Origin: Pseudomonas sp. EpS/L25
GTDB taxonomy: Bacteria > Pseudomonadota > Gammaproteobacteria > Pseudomonadales > Pseudomonadaceae
Reading direction: 5' to 3'
DNA length: 64,000 nt
Assembly: GCF_001512295.1 (NCBI RefSeq)
Contig: NZ_LNUP01000016.1
Location: 215,045 to 279,044, forward strand
The position numbers and the translations under genes were made by a program. Shown here one piece after another: positions 1 through 11,701 of this stretch. The notes below the pieces were generated by a model, which saw only the letters and a program-made list of their open reading frames with translations, searched no databases and had not been told where the DNA came from. Every line of letters starts with the position of its first letter. Positions within the stretch are counted from its first letter, which is position 1.

Positions 1-43
1 CCAGGGCGAGCGGGCGCAGGGCGTTACATAGCTTGGTCTTCAC
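1..43 (-). CDS. surA: SurA periplasmic peptidyl-prolyl isomerase/chaperone, N-terminal start only (partial)
   Basis: Only the first 14 codons lie in the window and the gene runs off the left edge. Read on the minus strand from GTG at 41-43 it gives [14 protein letters not shown], close to the P. aeruginosa SurA N-terminus (MKTKLS...LRPL) as I remember it. The frame overlaps the last 20 bases of lptD in another frame, and lptD-surA is the usual order in gammaproteobacteria. A second in-frame GTG at 47-49 could also be the start. SurA assists outer-membrane beta-barrel folding, including LptD itself, so translational coupling to lptD makes sense. Identity rests on synteny and a short match. Confidence 0.75.
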   Translation of the reverse strand, partial: MKTKLCNALRPLAL

Positions 44-2828
44 GTTCACGATAGCCTTGAATGCCTCTGTCCAGGAAGCCTTCGGTCTTGCCGCCGAAGA
101 CGTTGCCGAGCCCCTTGAGCACGATCTGCAGGAAGATTCCGCGATCGGCTTCGGAGCTCTGGGCGGTGTAGAAGACGTCGTCTTCGCTCTTGAGCCAGTA
201 GCGGCTGATGAGGCGCAGCTTCCAGCAGCAGTTGTCGTATTCGAAGCCACCGAAGGCTTCCAGGGTACGGCTCTTGTTGTAGTCGAACTGCCAGCGGGCG
301 ATGGCCGACCACTGGGGCACGATCGGCCAGATGAAGGAGATGTCGTGCTGGTCGATCTTGTAGTCGTCGCTGTTGTAGGTGAAGCGGCCGAGGTTCGGAT
401 CGAACACCCGGACGTTGTCCCGATAGCGATAGCCGACGTTCAGCACCTTGCCCGGCTGGGCTTCCGGCTGGTAGTGGAACATGACGCTGCCGGAATCCGT
501 CTGGTGCAGGGCCGGATCCCAGTTGTACTCGCCGTTCACGCGCCAGTCGCGGTTGAAGCGATACATGCCCGCGAGGGCATAGGGCGAGCGCGAAGTGGTG
601 GCCTGGGGGTTGTCGAGGTTCTGGCCGATACTACGGGCGTAGGCCAGGTCATCCTTGGTCAAGCCGGGCAACTGCACGTCGCGATCGCGGAAGTAGAACA
701 GCTGGCCGAAACTCACGTTGGCGCGTTCGAAGCCACTGGGCTCGATGAAGCGGCTGGTGGCACCCAGGGCCAACTGGTTGGCATCGCCAATGCGGTCGCG
801 ACCGGTGAAGCGGTTGTCGCGCCACAGCGAGCTATAGCTGAAGGTGTATTCGCCGGTGTCGAATACCGGCAGGTCGTCCTGGTCGCGATAGGGGACGTAG
901 AGGTACTTGGCACGGGGTTCCAGGGTCTGCTTGCCGCCTTCGCCGAACAGGTTCGAGGTACGGTCGAAGTAGAGGCCGCTGTCGAGGCTGAAGATCGGCA
1001 CCGAACGGGTCGGGCTGTCGTTGAAGCTGGTCAGGCTGGAGCCGGCGGAGGCGCGGCGGCCGCCCCCAACCAGTGGCGAGTTCAGATCGTTCTGACCGGT
1101 GCTGTCCAGATCCAGGTCGTAGCGGGTGTAGGCGTAGCGCAGCGACGGCGTCAGGAAGCCCCAGGACGCGGTCATCGGGCGGGCGATGCCCGGCTCCACG
1201 TGGTAGCGATCACCTTCGGCGCGGGTCAGGCCGAACAGGTTGACGTCGGGACGGTTGCGCACGTTGGTGCGATTGCCGTTGTCGTCCAGGTCGAAGTAGG
1301 TGTTGTCGTCGAAGCTGCGGGTGAAGCGCACCGCCTCGGTGTCGTAGGTGAAGTCCAGGCCGCCCGGGTTGTAGGGCAGGGCGCCGGTCAGGGTCAGCTG
1401 CGGCAGGCGGTTGTAGGGCGTCACGTCGGAGACCGTCGCCAGCTGGTAGGCCTGGGCGTTCAGCGCGGCGGTGAAGGTGTCGCCGCGGTAGGTCAGACGG
1501 CCCTGCTGGTTGACGTAGGTCGGCTTGTTGATGCCGAGGTCGGTGTCCAGGTCCTGGAAGTAGTAGGGGTCGCTGATGCGGGTGTAGTCCACCTCGGCCA
1601 TCAGGCGCGAATCCAGGCCACTGCGATTCTTCCAGCCGTACAGCCAGCGGTTGTCGGTGGCTTCCGGTTCGCCCTCGTGCTCGGGATCGCTGTCCTTGAG
1701 ATAGGAGCCGTAGACCTGGCCTTCGCTGCTGCGGGTCAGGTAGCGGAACTCGCCCTCGGTCTGCAGGCCGTGCTTGGCCATAAAGCGCGGATAGAGGGTG
1801 GCGTCGTAGTTGGGCGCCAGGTTGAAGTAGTAGGGCGTGGTGATCGCGAAGCCGGTATCGCTGGAGGTGCTGATCGAGGGCGCCAGGAAGCCGGACTGCC
1901 GACGATCGTCGATCGGGAAATAGATGAACGGCGTGTAGAGGACCGGGATGTCCTTCACCCGCAGCGTGGCGTTGGTCGCGTAGCCCAGGCCCGTCGCCGG
2001 GTTCAGGGTGACGGTGTTGCCCTTGACCTGCCAGGCGTTGCTGCCCGGTTCGCAGGTGGTGTAGGTGCCGTCCTTCAAGCGAATGATGGCGTCGTCGCCG
2101 CGCTTGGCGTAGAGCGCGCTGCCGCGGGCATGGTTCTGGTGCATGACGAATTCGGCGTTGTCGACCTGGACCTGGCCGTTGTCCAGCTGCATGTCGGCCT
2201 TGTCGCCGACCATCAGCAGGCCGTTGTCGCGGAATCTGACGTTGCCCTTGAGCTCGCCGCGATTCTCCAGCTGGTGCAGGTTGGCTTCCTGGGACTCCAC
2301 CTGCATGCCGCCCTGGCGCAGGACCACGTCACCGGCGAGGGTGGCCACCTGCTGTTCCTGCTCGTAGCGCGAGGCCTTGGCGGAAACATAGGTGGGGGCC
2401 TTGGCGGTCGGGGTGTCGTCGTACATGCCCGGACGCACCGGCTCGACGTAGGCGCCGCTGCAATAGGGCGCGGTCTCGGCCAACTGGGCCGGGGTGAGCC
2501 GATCACGCGGGACCCAGTCCAGGTGGCTGTAGTCGGCGCTACGGGACTTCAGGGCGCGGCCCTTGCTCTCGGTCACCAGCACGGCGTCGTCGCCTCTGCG
2601 CGCGGCGGGCTGCGCCGCGACACCCGTGGTCTCGCCCTTGCTCGGGCGAGGCGGTAGCGCCGCTGCCGGGGCCTGGGTGTTGCACGACCAGCCACCGCCG
2701 GCACCGGCACTACAGTTGAACTGCTCGGCGGGCGCGGCGATCAGGGCGGTGACGGGCTGCATGGCGAGCAGGCTGCCGGTTACCAAGAGGGGAAATTTTC
2801 TGCGAAACGCGGGGGTTTTCACGGCCAT
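24..2828 (-). CDS. lptD: LPS-assembly protein LptD (outer-membrane LPS translocon)
   Basis: The 934-residue precursor has a signal peptide (basic [12 protein letters not shown], then a hydrophobic stretch to about residue 33). A periplasmic OstA/LptA-like jellyroll domain follows (about 150-300, around [14 protein letters not shown]), then a long beta-barrel rich in aromatic strands. The disulfide cysteines needed for LptD maturation are visible: an N-terminal pair ([13 protein letters not shown], near residue 38) and the adjacent Cys-Cys in [15 protein letters not shown] near the C-terminus. LptD with LptE inserts lipopolysaccharide into the outer leaflet. The start ATG lies just after TTTAAGG. 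The P. aeruginosa protein begins MAVK in the same way. It is transcribed away from amgK and overlaps surA. Confidence 0.97.
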   Translation of the reverse strand: MAVKTPAFRRKFPLLVTGSLLAMQPVTALIAAPAEQFNCSAGAGGGWSCNTQAPAAALPPRPSKGETTGVAAQPAARRGDDAVLVTESKGRALKSRSADYSHLDWVPRDRLTPAQLAETAPYCSGAYVEPVRPGMYDDTPTAKAPTYVSAKASRYEQEQQVATLAGDVVLRQGGMQVESQEANLHQLENRGELKGNVRFRDNGLLMVGDKADMQLDNGQVQVDNAEFVMHQNHARGSALYAKRGDDAIIRLKDGTYTTCEPGSNAWQVKGNTVTLNPATGLGYATNATLRVKDIPVLYTPFIYFPIDDRRQSGFLAPSISTSSDTGFAITTPYYFNLAPNYDATLYPRFMAKHGLQTEGEFRYLTRSSEGQVYGSYLKDSDPEHEGEPEATDNRWLYGWKNRSGLDSRLMAEVDYTRISDPYYFQDLDTDLGINKPTYVNQQGRLTYRGDTFTAALNAQAYQLATVSDVTPYNRLPQLTLTGALPYNPGGLDFTYDTEAVRFTRSFDDNTYFDLDDNGNRTNVRNRPDVNLFGLTRAEGDRYHVEPGIARPMTASWGFLTPSLRYAYTRYDLDLDSTGQNDLNSPLVGGGRRASAGSSLTSFNDSPTRSVPIFSLDSGLYFDRTSNLFGEGGKQTLEPRAKYLYVPYRDQDDLPVFDTGEYTFSYSSLWRDNRFTGRDRIGDANQLALGATSRFIEPSGFERANVSFGQLFYFRDRDVQLPGLTKDDLAYARSIGQNLDNPQATTSRSPYALAGMYRFNRDWRVNGEYNWDPALHQTDSGSVMFHYQPEAQPGKVLNVGYRYRDNVRVFDPNLGRFTYNSDDYKIDQHDISFIWPIVPQWSAIARWQFDYNKSRTLEAFGGFEYDNCCWKLRLISRYWLKSEDDVFYTAQSSEADRGIFLQIVLKGLGNVFGGKTEGFLDRGIQGYREREDQAM

Positions 2829-2947
2829 CCTTAAAGTCGTCCTGCACGCCAGCCATTAAGGGGCCGCGGCCTCTCGATGGGCTCAAAAAGATAGCGGATA
2901 ATAAAACATGACCTGCGCATCGGCTAGGGCCGGGGGATCCGCTGTAA

Positions 2948-5367
<2,420 letters not shown>

Positions 5368-5393
<26 letters not shown>

Positions 5394-6372
5394 CCGCCGG
5401 GGGCAGGCGATCCAGCCAGGCGCGCAGGCGGCGGACGGTCTGTTCCTGCTCCGCTGCGCGATCGCCGGGGATGACCGGCAGTTCGATCTGGCGATAATTC
5501 TTGTTGGCCTTCTGCGCCGCGCGCTCCTTGCGGCGCTGGGCGGCCGGCCCCGGAGCATGTACCAGGTCGGCGATCTGCAGGTCGGTCTTGCCCATGGTGG
5601 CGTCCAGCCGTGCGGGTAGGCCCTGGGGTTCGCGGCCATCGATCAGCGCCAGTTGCTTGACCTCGGCCGGTTCCTTTTCTGCCAAATAACGGGCGGCCCA
5701 GTAGGCGCCGGTGCCGTGGCCGACCAGCACGATGTGTCCGGCGCCCTGCTGCAGTGCCAGATCGATACCGGCGGCGATGCGCGCCAGTACGCGCGTGGCC
5801 TGGGCATTGGCTGCGGCCTCGGGATCGACCGGGGCGACCGCTGCCTGGGCCGGTTCGCCGCTACCGGCTTCGGCCTGCGTCGGCGCCGTGGGCGCCGTGC
5901 CGGTGCCGCCGGTCACCGGGGGTGGCGTCTGCTCGCTGTTGGCCTGGGCGTCGGTGTCCGCCGGTGCGGTATCCCGCTCGATCGCCACCACGGGATCGTA
6001 GGGGTCGGGCAGGCTCAGGGCGATGGTTTGCCAGCCAAAGGTGGGCAGTTGCTGGCGCACCGGTGCCATCACATTGGGCCAGTCGGCCGATTCGCCGTCG
6101 CCCGGGACCAGGATCACCGTGCCGGTGGCCTTGGCGCGGGCCGCCGGCAGCAACAGGGCGAGAAAGGATTCGTCGCCGGCCTGCAGGGTCTTCTGCTGCT
6201 CGGCGGGCAGTTGCCGCATCAGCGCCTGCTGCTGTTCCTGGCTACGCTCCGGTGCGGGCGCGACGACAGCCGCGGGCGCCTCGGCGGGCGGGGTGGGCGT
6301 CTCCTCGGCCAGGACCGGCATGGCCAGGCCGAGTAGCAGGAGCAGGCGAAGCGGCAACGGGGCAAACGACAT
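5368..6372 (-). CDS. DUF3530 family protein, predicted secreted alpha/beta-hydrolase-like
   Basis: The 334-residue protein has a clear signal peptide (LPLRLLLLLGLAMPVLAEE, cleavage about residue 22). A Pro/Ala-rich linker follows (about 22-45), and a low-complexity Ala/Thr/Pro insert lies in the middle (about 130-190). The hydrolase-like core contains GTVILVPGDGESADW and HIVLVGHGTGAYWAARYL. GHGTG occupies the position of the nucleophile elbow GxSxG but has Thr where Ser is usual, so catalysis is uncertain. DUF3530 genes sit beside djlA/rpe-type loci in pseudomonads. The function is unknown. It converges on djlA with a 26-bp overlap. Confidence 0.8.
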
Positions 6373-6516
6373 CGGGCGGAATCCTGTTCGAGGGACGCGG
6401 GGTGTTGACCCTGGCGAGACTACCGCCGTTCGGCCCGTCGCGGCAGCAGGAACGCCTAGAGCCTGGTCAAAGACTGCCGCGCGCCGGCCAAACGGCGTTG
6501 AAAATGCCTAGCTCGT

Positions 6517-6534
6517 GAGCCTTTGCGCAGGCTC
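6517..6534. other. Short inverted repeat upstream of rpe
   Basis: GAGCCT and AGGCTC are separated by six bases, in the gap between the divergent DUF3530 and rpe genes. There is no U-tract, so it is not a clear terminator. It could be an operator or an mRNA 5' structure of the upstream promoter region. Confidence 0.3.
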
Positions 6535-6556
6535 TTAGCGGCGCGCGGATCTCCGT

Positions 6557-6562
6557 TACAAT
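6557..6562 (+). promoter_or_regulatory. Candidate -10 element (TACAAT) for rpe-gph
   Basis: TACAAT lies 32 bp before the rpe start and is the best sigma70 -10 match in the gap. No convincing -35 hexamer was found at the right distance, so this is tentative. Confidence 0.35.
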
Positions 6563-6593
6563 GCCGCCACTTAACCTTCGCCGAGGCTATCCC

Positions 6594-7271
6594 ATGCAAC
6601 CCTTCGCCATCGCTCCCTCGATCCTGTCCGCCGATTTCGCCCGCCTGGGCGAGGAAGTCGACAAGGTCCTCGCCGCCGGTGCCGACATGGTCCATTTCGA
6701 CGTGATGGACAACCACTACGTGCCCAACCTCACCATTGGCCCGATGGTGTGCAAGGCGCTGCGCAACTACGGGGTGACCGCGCCCATCGACGTGCACCTG
6801 ATGGTCAAGCCGGTGGATCGCATCATCGGCGACTTCATCGAGGCCGGTGCCACCGACATCACCTTCCATCCCGAGGCGTCCGAGCACATCGACCGCTCGC
6901 TGCAACTGATCAAGGATGGTGGCTGCCGCGCTGGCCTGGTGTTCAACCCGGCCACCTCGCTGGATGCCCTGAAGTACGTGATGGACAAGATCGACATGGT
7001 GCTGCTGATGAGCGTCAACCCCGGCTTCGGCGGCCAGACCTTCATCCCCGGTACCCTCGACAAGCTGCGCGAGGCCCGCGCCCTGATCGACGCCTCGGGC
7101 CGGCCGATCCGCCTGGAGATCGATGGTGGGGTCAACGTCAAGAACATCGGCGAGATCGCCCGCGCCGGGGCCGACACCTTCGTCGCCGGCTCGGCCATCT
7201 TCGGCCAGCCAGACTATGCCGCGGTGATCCAGGCGATGCGCGCCGAGCTGGCCAAGGCCCAGTCGGTATGA
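6594..7271 (+). CDS. rpe: Ribulose-phosphate 3-epimerase
   Basis: The 225-residue TIM-barrel enzyme begins [21 protein letters not shown], the typical N-terminus, with metal and catalytic residues in [15 protein letters not shown] and HLMVKPVDR. The conserved loop [14 protein letters not shown] and the second-half IDGGVN are also present. It interconverts ribulose-5-P and xylulose-5-P in the pentose phosphate pathway. The ATG at 6594 follows a GAGG ribosome-binding site. An upstream in-frame ATG at 6561 overlaps the candidate promoter and was rejected. The stop overlaps the gph ATG. Confidence 0.97.
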   Translation: MQPFAIAPSILSADFARLGEEVDKVLAAGADMVHFDVMDNHYVPNLTIGPMVCKALRNYGVTAPIDVHLMVKPVDRIIGDFIEAGATDITFHPEASEHIDRSLQLIKDGGCRAGLVFNPATSLDALKYVMDKIDMVLLMSVNPGFGGQTFIPGTLDKLREARALIDASGRPIRLEIDGGVNVKNIGEIARAGADTFVAGSAIFGQPDYAAVIQAMRAELAKAQSV

Positions 7272-7948
7272 GCGCGCTGGTGCGGCTCGGTGGCGGACAT
7301 CCGCCCGCGCTGGTGATGTTCGACCTCGACGGCACCCTGCTGGATTCCGCGCCGGACCTGGCAGCGGCGGTGGACGCCATGCTCGAACGCCTGGGCCGCC
7401 CGCCGGCCGGACTGGCCAAGGTGCGGCTGTGGATCGGCAACGGCGCCCGGGTGCTGGTACGTCGCGCCCTGGCCGACGACATGGCGCATGCCGCGGTGGA
7501 CGATGCCGCCGCCGACGAGGCCCTGGCGCTGTTCATGGAGCTCTATGGCGGCAGCCATGCCCTGACTCGCGTCTATCCCGGCGTGCAGGACAGCCTGGCG
7601 CTGCTGCGCACCCTGGGCGTGCGCCTGGCGGTGATCACCAACAAGCCGGAGCGCTTCGTGGCGCCGCTGCTGGCCGACATGGGCCTGGGCGAATTCGACT
7701 GGATCATTGGTGGCGATACCTTGCCGCAACAGAAGCCCGATCCAGCCGGCCTGCTGCGAGTGATGGCCCAGGCGCAGGTGTCCGCCGACCAGGCGCTGTT
7801 CATCGGCGATTCGCGTAACGACATCCGCGCCGCCCGCGCTGCCGGGGTGCCCTGTGTGGCCCTGAGCTACGGCTACAACCATGGCGAGCCCATCGCCAAC
7901 GAGAGACCGGATCTGGTCATCGACGACCTGCGCGAGCTGTTCATCTAG
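7268..7948 (+). CDS. gph: Phosphoglycolate phosphatase (HAD superfamily)
   Basis: This 226-residue HAD hydrolase has motif [13 protein letters not shown] (nucleophile Asp near residue 18), motif II AVITNK, and motif [13 protein letters not shown]...[16 protein letters not shown]. It dephosphorylates 2-phosphoglycolate, and the rpe-gph pair is widely conserved. The start MSALVRLGG at 7268 overlaps the rpe stop (ATGA). The gene is followed at once by the trpE promoter-leader region, matching the rpe-gph-trpE order of P. aeruginosa. Confidence 0.93.
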   Translation: MSALVRLGGGHPPALVMFDLDGTLLDSAPDLAAAVDAMLERLGRPPAGLAKVRLWIGNGARVLVRRALADDMAHAAVDDAAADEALALFMELYGGSHALTRVYPGVQDSLALLRTLGVRLAVITNKPERFVAPLLADMGLGEFDWIIGGDTLPQQKPDPAGLLRVMAQAQVSADQALFIGDSRNDIRAARAAGVPCVALSYGYNHGEPIANERPDLVIDDLRELFI

Positions 7949-7969
7949 GACCTGCCCCGAGCCGGCCGG

Positions 7970-7998
7970 TTGCCATGCCGCGCCGGCTAGGCTAACGT
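7970..7998 (+). promoter_or_regulatory. Candidate sigma70 promoter for trpL-trpE
   Basis: TTGCCA (7970-7975), a 17-bp spacer and TAACGT (7993-7998). The spacer ends GCCGGCTAGGC. The same layout (TTGC.., 17 bp, TA..GT, with GCCGGCTGGGC) is found upstream of trpGDC at 17071-17099, which supports both as real paired promoters. Confidence 0.5.
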
Positions 7999-8070
7999 GA
8001 CCGCTCTACCCGCCCAAGAGCAAGAGATCGCATCGTGGTGGTCACCCGCACAGGCTCCTCGCGAGCATGG

Positions 8071-8115
8071 ATGAAAGTCATCAAGGCCCTGGCCCGTTGG
8101 CGCTGGCGCGCCTGA
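8071..8115 (+). CDS. trpE leader peptide (attenuation peptide with two Trp codons)
   Basis: The short frame ATG...TGA encodes MKVIKALARWRWRA, 14 residues with TGG codons at positions 10 and 12. The near-identical peptide MPLFKAHARWRWRA precedes trpG at 17153, so the conserved part is exactly the Trp-bearing RWRWRA end. Attenuation control of trpE and trpGDC is established in P. putida, so the inferred role is ribosome stalling at the Trp codons when charged tRNA-Trp is scarce. An in-frame GTG at 8035 or 8038 would lengthen the peptide and add one more Trp codon (8068-8070). No strong ribosome-binding site decides between the starts. Confidence 0.75.
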   Translation: MKVIKALARWRWRA

Positions 8116-8171
8116 TTTCGTCCTGGCCGGTATTTGACCGGCGCGCTGTGCACCCGACCTTTCGTTTTTCC
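8105..8171 (+). promoter_or_regulatory. trpE attenuator region (alternative RNA pairings)
   Basis: A hairpin GCCGGT-ATTTG-ACCGGC lies at 8126-8142, just after the leader peptide stop. GGCGCGCC at 8105-8112 (inside the leader peptide codons) can pair instead with GGCGCGC at 8140-8146, which overlaps the 3' arm. A T-rich stretch (CTTTCGTTTTT) follows about 17 bases after the hairpin. The trpG leader has a matching GCCGG(5)CCGGC hairpin. This is compatible with attenuation, but I could not define a canonical terminator hairpin directly before the T-run. Confidence 0.5.
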
Positions 8172-8188
8172 TCGCCACGAGGCTGATC

Positions 8189-9667
8189 ATGACCCGCGAC
8201 GACTTCCTGCGCCTGGCCGCTCAAGGCTATAACCGCATTCCCCTGGCCTTCGAAACCCTGGCCGACTTCGATACCCCGCTGTCCCTCTATCTCAAGCTGG
8301 CCGATGCCCCCAATTCCTATCTGCTGGAGTCGGTACAGGGCGGTGAGAAGTGGGGGCGCTATTCGATCATCGGCCTGCCGTGCCGGACGTTGCTGCGCGT
8401 GCACGGCTACCAGGTGACCGTGCACGCGGGCGAGCGGCAACTCGAGGCCTGTACCGTCGAGGACCCGCTGGCCTTCGTCGAGACCTTCAAGACCCGCTAT
8501 CGCGTGCCGGTGGTGCCCAATCTGCCCAAGTTCGATGGTGGTCTGGTGGGTTACTTCGGTTATGACTGCGTGCGTTACGTGGAAAAACGCCTGGGCGCCT
8601 CGCCCAATCCCGATCCGCTGGGCACGCCGGACATCCTGCTGATGGTGTCGGACGAGGTGGTGGTCTTCGACAACCTCGCCGGCAAGCTGCACTGCATCGT
8701 GCTGGTGGACCCGGCCCAGCCGGAGGCCTACGAGCAGGGCCAGGCACGCCTGGCCGCGCTGCGCGAGCGTATCCGCCAGCCCATCGCGCCCCGGCTGGGC
8801 CTGGACTTCGCCGCCATGCAGGTCCCCGGCGAGCCGGCGTTCCGCTCCAGCTACAGCCGTGACGACTACGAGAATGCCGTGGCGCGGATCAAGGACTACA
8901 TCCTGGCCGGCGACTGCATGCAGGTGGTGCCCTCGCAGCGCATGACCATCGATTTCCAGGCCGCGCCCATCGACCTCTACCGGGCGCTGCGCTGCTTCAA
9001 CCCCACGCCCTACATGTACTTCTTCAACTTCGGCGATTTCCATGTGGTCGGCAGCTCGCCCGAGGTGCTGGTGCGGGTGGAGGACGGCGAGATCACCGTA
9101 CGCCCCATCGCCGGTACGCGCCCGCGCGGGGCCACCGAAGAGGCCGATCTGGCGCTGGAGCGCGACCTGCTGGCCGACGCCAAGGAACTGGCCGAGCACC
9201 TGATGCTGATCGACCTGGGCCGCAACGACGTCGGTCGGGTCTCCGCCACCGGTAGCGTGACCCTGACCGAGAAGATGGTCATCGAGCGCTATTCCAACGT
9301 GATGCACATCGTCAGCAACGTCACCGGCCGCCTCAAGCCCGAGCTGAGCGCCATGGACGCCCTGCGTGCCATCCTGCCGGCCGGTACCCTGTCCGGGGCG
9401 CCGAAGATCCGCGCCATGGAGATCATCGACGAACTGGAGCCGGTCAAGCGTGGCATCTACGGCGGTGCCGTGGGCTACCTGGCCTGGAACGGCAACATGG
9501 ATACCGCCATCGCCATCCGCACCGCGGTGATCAAGGACGGCGAGCTGCACGTGCAGGCGGGCGGCGGCATCGTCGCCGATTCCCAGCCGGCGGCGGAGTG
9601 GGAAGAGACCCTCAACAAGAGACGCGCCATGTTCCGCGCGGTGAAGCTGGCGGAAGGCAAGGTCTAG
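8189..9667 (+). CDS. trpE: Anthranilate synthase component I (TrpE)
   Basis: The 492-residue chorismate-binding enzyme has the N-terminal feedback-site region around [16 protein letters not shown] (about residue 45). C-terminal chorismate-binding motifs follow: [28 protein letters not shown] and [19 protein letters not shown]. It uses ammonia supplied by TrpG to make anthranilate from chorismate, the first committed step to tryptophan. The ATG at 8189 follows GAGG. The gene is separate from trpGDC, as in other pseudomonads, and here 7.6 kb of accessory genes lie between them. The leader peptide upstream indicates attenuation control. Confidence 0.97.
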   Translation: MTRDDFLRLAAQGYNRIPLAFETLADFDTPLSLYLKLADAPNSYLLESVQGGEKWGRYSIIGLPCRTLLRVHGYQVTVHAGERQLEACTVEDPLAFVETFKTRYRVPVVPNLPKFDGGLVGYFGYDCVRYVEKRLGASPNPDPLGTPDILLMVSDEVVVFDNLAGKLHCIVLVDPAQPEAYEQGQARLAALRERIRQPIAPRLGLDFAAMQVPGEPAFRSSYSRDDYENAVARIKDYILAGDCMQVVPSQRMTIDFQAAPIDLYRALRCFNPTPYMYFFNFGDFHVVGSSPEVLVRVEDGEITVRPIAGTRPRGATEEADLALERDLLADAKELAEHLMLIDLGRNDVGRVSATGSVTLTEKMVIERYSNVMHIVSNVTGRLKPELSAMDALRAILPAGTLSGAPKIRAMEIIDELEPVKRGIYGGAVGYLAWNGNMDTAIAIRTAVIKDGELHVQAGGGIVADSQPAAEWEETLNKRRAMFRAVKLAEGKV

Positions 9668-9677
9668 GGGCGCGCGG

Positions 9678-9955
9678 GGATCGCGGCCATGGCGGTACGC
9701 CGATGCGGCCGCTCCTGAAAGACTCCGGTGCTTTGCTGATCGCGGCCACGGGCCGCTCCTACAGGTCGTAGTGTGGAAAACGGCGCAGCCTTTTCCACGG
9801 GTGAGTTCGCCGCGCAGGATTCCCTCACCCCAGCCCTCTCCCGAAGGGAGAGGGGGCGCTTGGAGCGGACGCTCGTCTTCAGTGACTCAGGCGATAAGAC
9901 AGTTGCTCCTACAAAGCGTCAACCGCTGTAGGAGGGGCCCGTGGCCGCTATAGGT
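9678..9955. repeat. REP-like palindrome array, copy 1
   Basis: This gap holds several palindromes. REP-type units (GCGGCC/GGCCGC cores with GCTCCTAC ends) lie at about 9680-9716, 9738-9764 and 9925-9952. A hairpin with arms GTGGAAAA (9773-9780) and TTTTCCAC (9791-9798) follows. CCCTCTCCC-GAA-GGGAGAGGG is at 9834-9854, and a 22-bp unit ending GTTGCTCCTAC is at 9891-9912. The same elements recur at 30849-31120. REP elements are dispersed intergenic palindromes in Pseudomonas, and here they separate trpE from the convergent biotin carboxylase gene. Confidence 0.75.
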
Positions 9956-9976
9956 CCCTCGCCTGAGGTCCTCTCG

Positions 9977-11701
9977 CTAAGCCTCTTCGATCCGCCCCAG
10001 GACGGCCCCAGCCGCCAGGTAGTCTCCGGCCGCCTGGGTGATCGCCAGACGCCCGGCGCGCGGGGCGAGGACCTGGGTTTCCATCTTCATCGCCTCCATC
10101 ACCGCCACCACCTGGCCAGCTGCGACCGCGGCGCCGTTCTCCACCGTCCAGGCGTGCAGGTTGCCCGCCACCGGGGTGGTGACGGCATTGGCGTCCGTGG
10201 ACGGCGTGGCCGCCATCTCTTCGCCTGCCGGGACGCTCATCGCCAGGCCGCGCAGCAGGGCGCTGGGCAGGCCGAGGGCGTGGCGACGGCCGTCGATCTC
10301 GACGAAGGTGCGCAGCACGCCATCGTTCGCCGGTTCGCTGCGTGGCGCCAGGGCGATCTGCTCGGCGAACACCGTCTCGATCCAGCGGGTATGCACGGCG
10401 AAGGCCGCACCGGTGAAGTCGGCGTGGGCCATCACCGCCTGGTGGAAGGGCAGTACCGTAGCCACGCCTTCCACGCTGAACTCCGCCAGGGCACGGCGGG
10501 CGCGGGCGATGGCCTGCTCGCGGGTGGCGCCGGTGACGATCAGCTTGGCGACCATGGAGTCGAAGTTGGGCGCCACCTGGGAGCCGGTCGCCACGCCGCT
10601 GTCCAGGCGGATGCCAGGACCGCTGGGGGCGCGGAAGGCGGTGATGGGACCCGGGGTGGGCAGGAAGCCACGACCGGGGTCCTCGGCGTTGATGCGGAAT
10701 TCGAAGCTGTGCCCGCGCGGCGCCGGTACCTCGCCGAAGGACAGCGGCAGGCCGTCGGCGATGCGCAGTTGCTCGACCACGAGGTCCAGGCCGCTGGTTT
10801 CCTCGGTGACCGGGTGCTCCACCTGCAGGCGGGTGTTGACCTCCAGGAAGGACAGGGTGCCGTCCTGGCTCAGCAGGAATTCCACGGTGCCAGCGCCGAC
10901 GTAGCGGGCGGCGGCGCAGATGTCGCGGGCGGAGGCGTGGATGCGCTGGCGCAGGGAGTCGTCCAGGAAGGGCGCGGGCGCCTCTTCCACCAGTTTCTGG
11001 TTGCGGCGTTGCAGCGAACAGTCGCGGGTGCCCACTACCTCGACCCGGCCATGGCGGTCGGCCAGGACCTGGGCTTCGATGTGCCGCGGGCGGTCGAGGA
11101 AGCGTTCGACGAAGCATTCGCCCCGGCCGAAGGCGGCAGTGGCCTCGCGGACCGCCGAGTCGTACAGCTCGGCCACTTCGTCCAGGCGCCAGGCCACCTT
11201 GAGGCCGCGTCCACCGCCGCCGAAGGCCGCCTTGATGGCGATGGGCAGGCCGTGCTCCTCGGCGAAGGCCAGCACCTCGGCAGCGCCCCTCACCGGGTCC
11301 TCGGTGCCGGCCACCAGGGGGGCGCCGACGCCCAGGGCGATGCGCCGGGCCTGCACCTTGTCGCCCAGCGCATCGATGGTGTCCGGGTCCGGGCCGATCC
11401 AGATCAGGCCGGCCGCCTGCACCGCCCGGGCGAAGTCGGCGCGCTCGGACAGGAACCCGTAGCCGGGGTGGACGGCATCGGCGCCCGCGCGGCGGGCCAC
11501 GTCCAGCAACTTGGCGATGTCCAGGTAGGTCTCGGCCGGGCGCTGGCCATCCAGGCCATGGGCCTCGTCGGCCAGGTGCACGTGCAGGGCGTCGAAGTCG
11601 GCGTCGGCGTAGACGGCTACCGAGGCCACACCGTAGTCACGGCAGGCGCGGACAATGCGGACGGCGATCTCGCCGCGGTTGGCGATCAGGACTTTTTTCA
11701 T
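9977..11701 (-). CDS. Biotin carboxylase fused to C-terminal biotin carboxyl carrier domain
   Basis: The 574-residue protein has a biotin carboxylase N-domain ([20 protein letters not shown]), an ATP-grasp domain ([12 protein letters not shown] near 160-170 and [18 protein letters not shown] near 225-245), a C-terminal biotin carboxylase subdomain to about 445, a linker, and a biotinyl domain (about 505-574). The carrier lysine sits in [10 protein letters not shown] (about Lys539). It should make carboxybiotin from bicarbonate and ATP. It is not the housekeeping AccC, which has no BCCP fusion and pairs with accB. The partner is probably the KipI-KipA fusion immediately upstream, which overlaps it by 4 bp and belongs to the family of the urea carboxylase carboxyltransferase domain. 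It is the last gene of the operon. The acyl or amide acceptor is unknown. Confidence 0.88.
   Translation of the reverse strand: MKKVLIANRGEIAVRIVRACRDYGVASVAVYADADFDALHVHLADEAHGLDGQRPAETYLDIAKLLDVARRAGADAVHPGYGFLSERADFARAVQAAGLIWIGPDPDTIDALGDKVQARRIALGVGAPLVAGTEDPVRGAAEVLAFAEEHGLPIAIKAAFGGGGRGLKVAWRLDEVAELYDSAVREATAAFGRGECFVERFLDRPRHIEAQVLADRHGRVEVVGTRDCSLQRRNQKLVEEAPAPFLDDSLRQRIHASARDICAAARYVGAGTVEFLLSQDGTLSFLEVNTRLQVEHPVTEETSGLDLVVEQLRIADGLPLSFGEVPAPRGHSFEFRINAEDPGRGFLPTPGPITAFRAPSGPGIRLDSGVATGSQVAPNFDSMVAKLIVTGATREQAIARARRALAEFSVEGVATVLPFHQAVMAHADFTGAAFAVHTRWIETVFAEQIALAPRSEPANDGVLRTFVEIDGRRHALGLPSALLRGLAMSVPAGEEMAATPSTDANAVTTPVAGNLHAWTVENGAAVAAGQVVAVMEAMKMETQVLAPRAGRLAITQAAGDYLAAGAVLGRIEEA

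Noticed and set aside
33..2657. Open frame on the plus strand opposite lptD (874 codons)
   Set aside because: It is the antisense shadow of lptD in GC-rich DNA: low-complexity Val/Ala/Gly/Asp product, no family resemblance, and lptD motifs are clear on the other strand.
9977..11701. Housekeeping acetyl-CoA carboxylase subunit AccC
   Set aside because: The BCCP fusion and the KipI-KipA partner do not match accBC.
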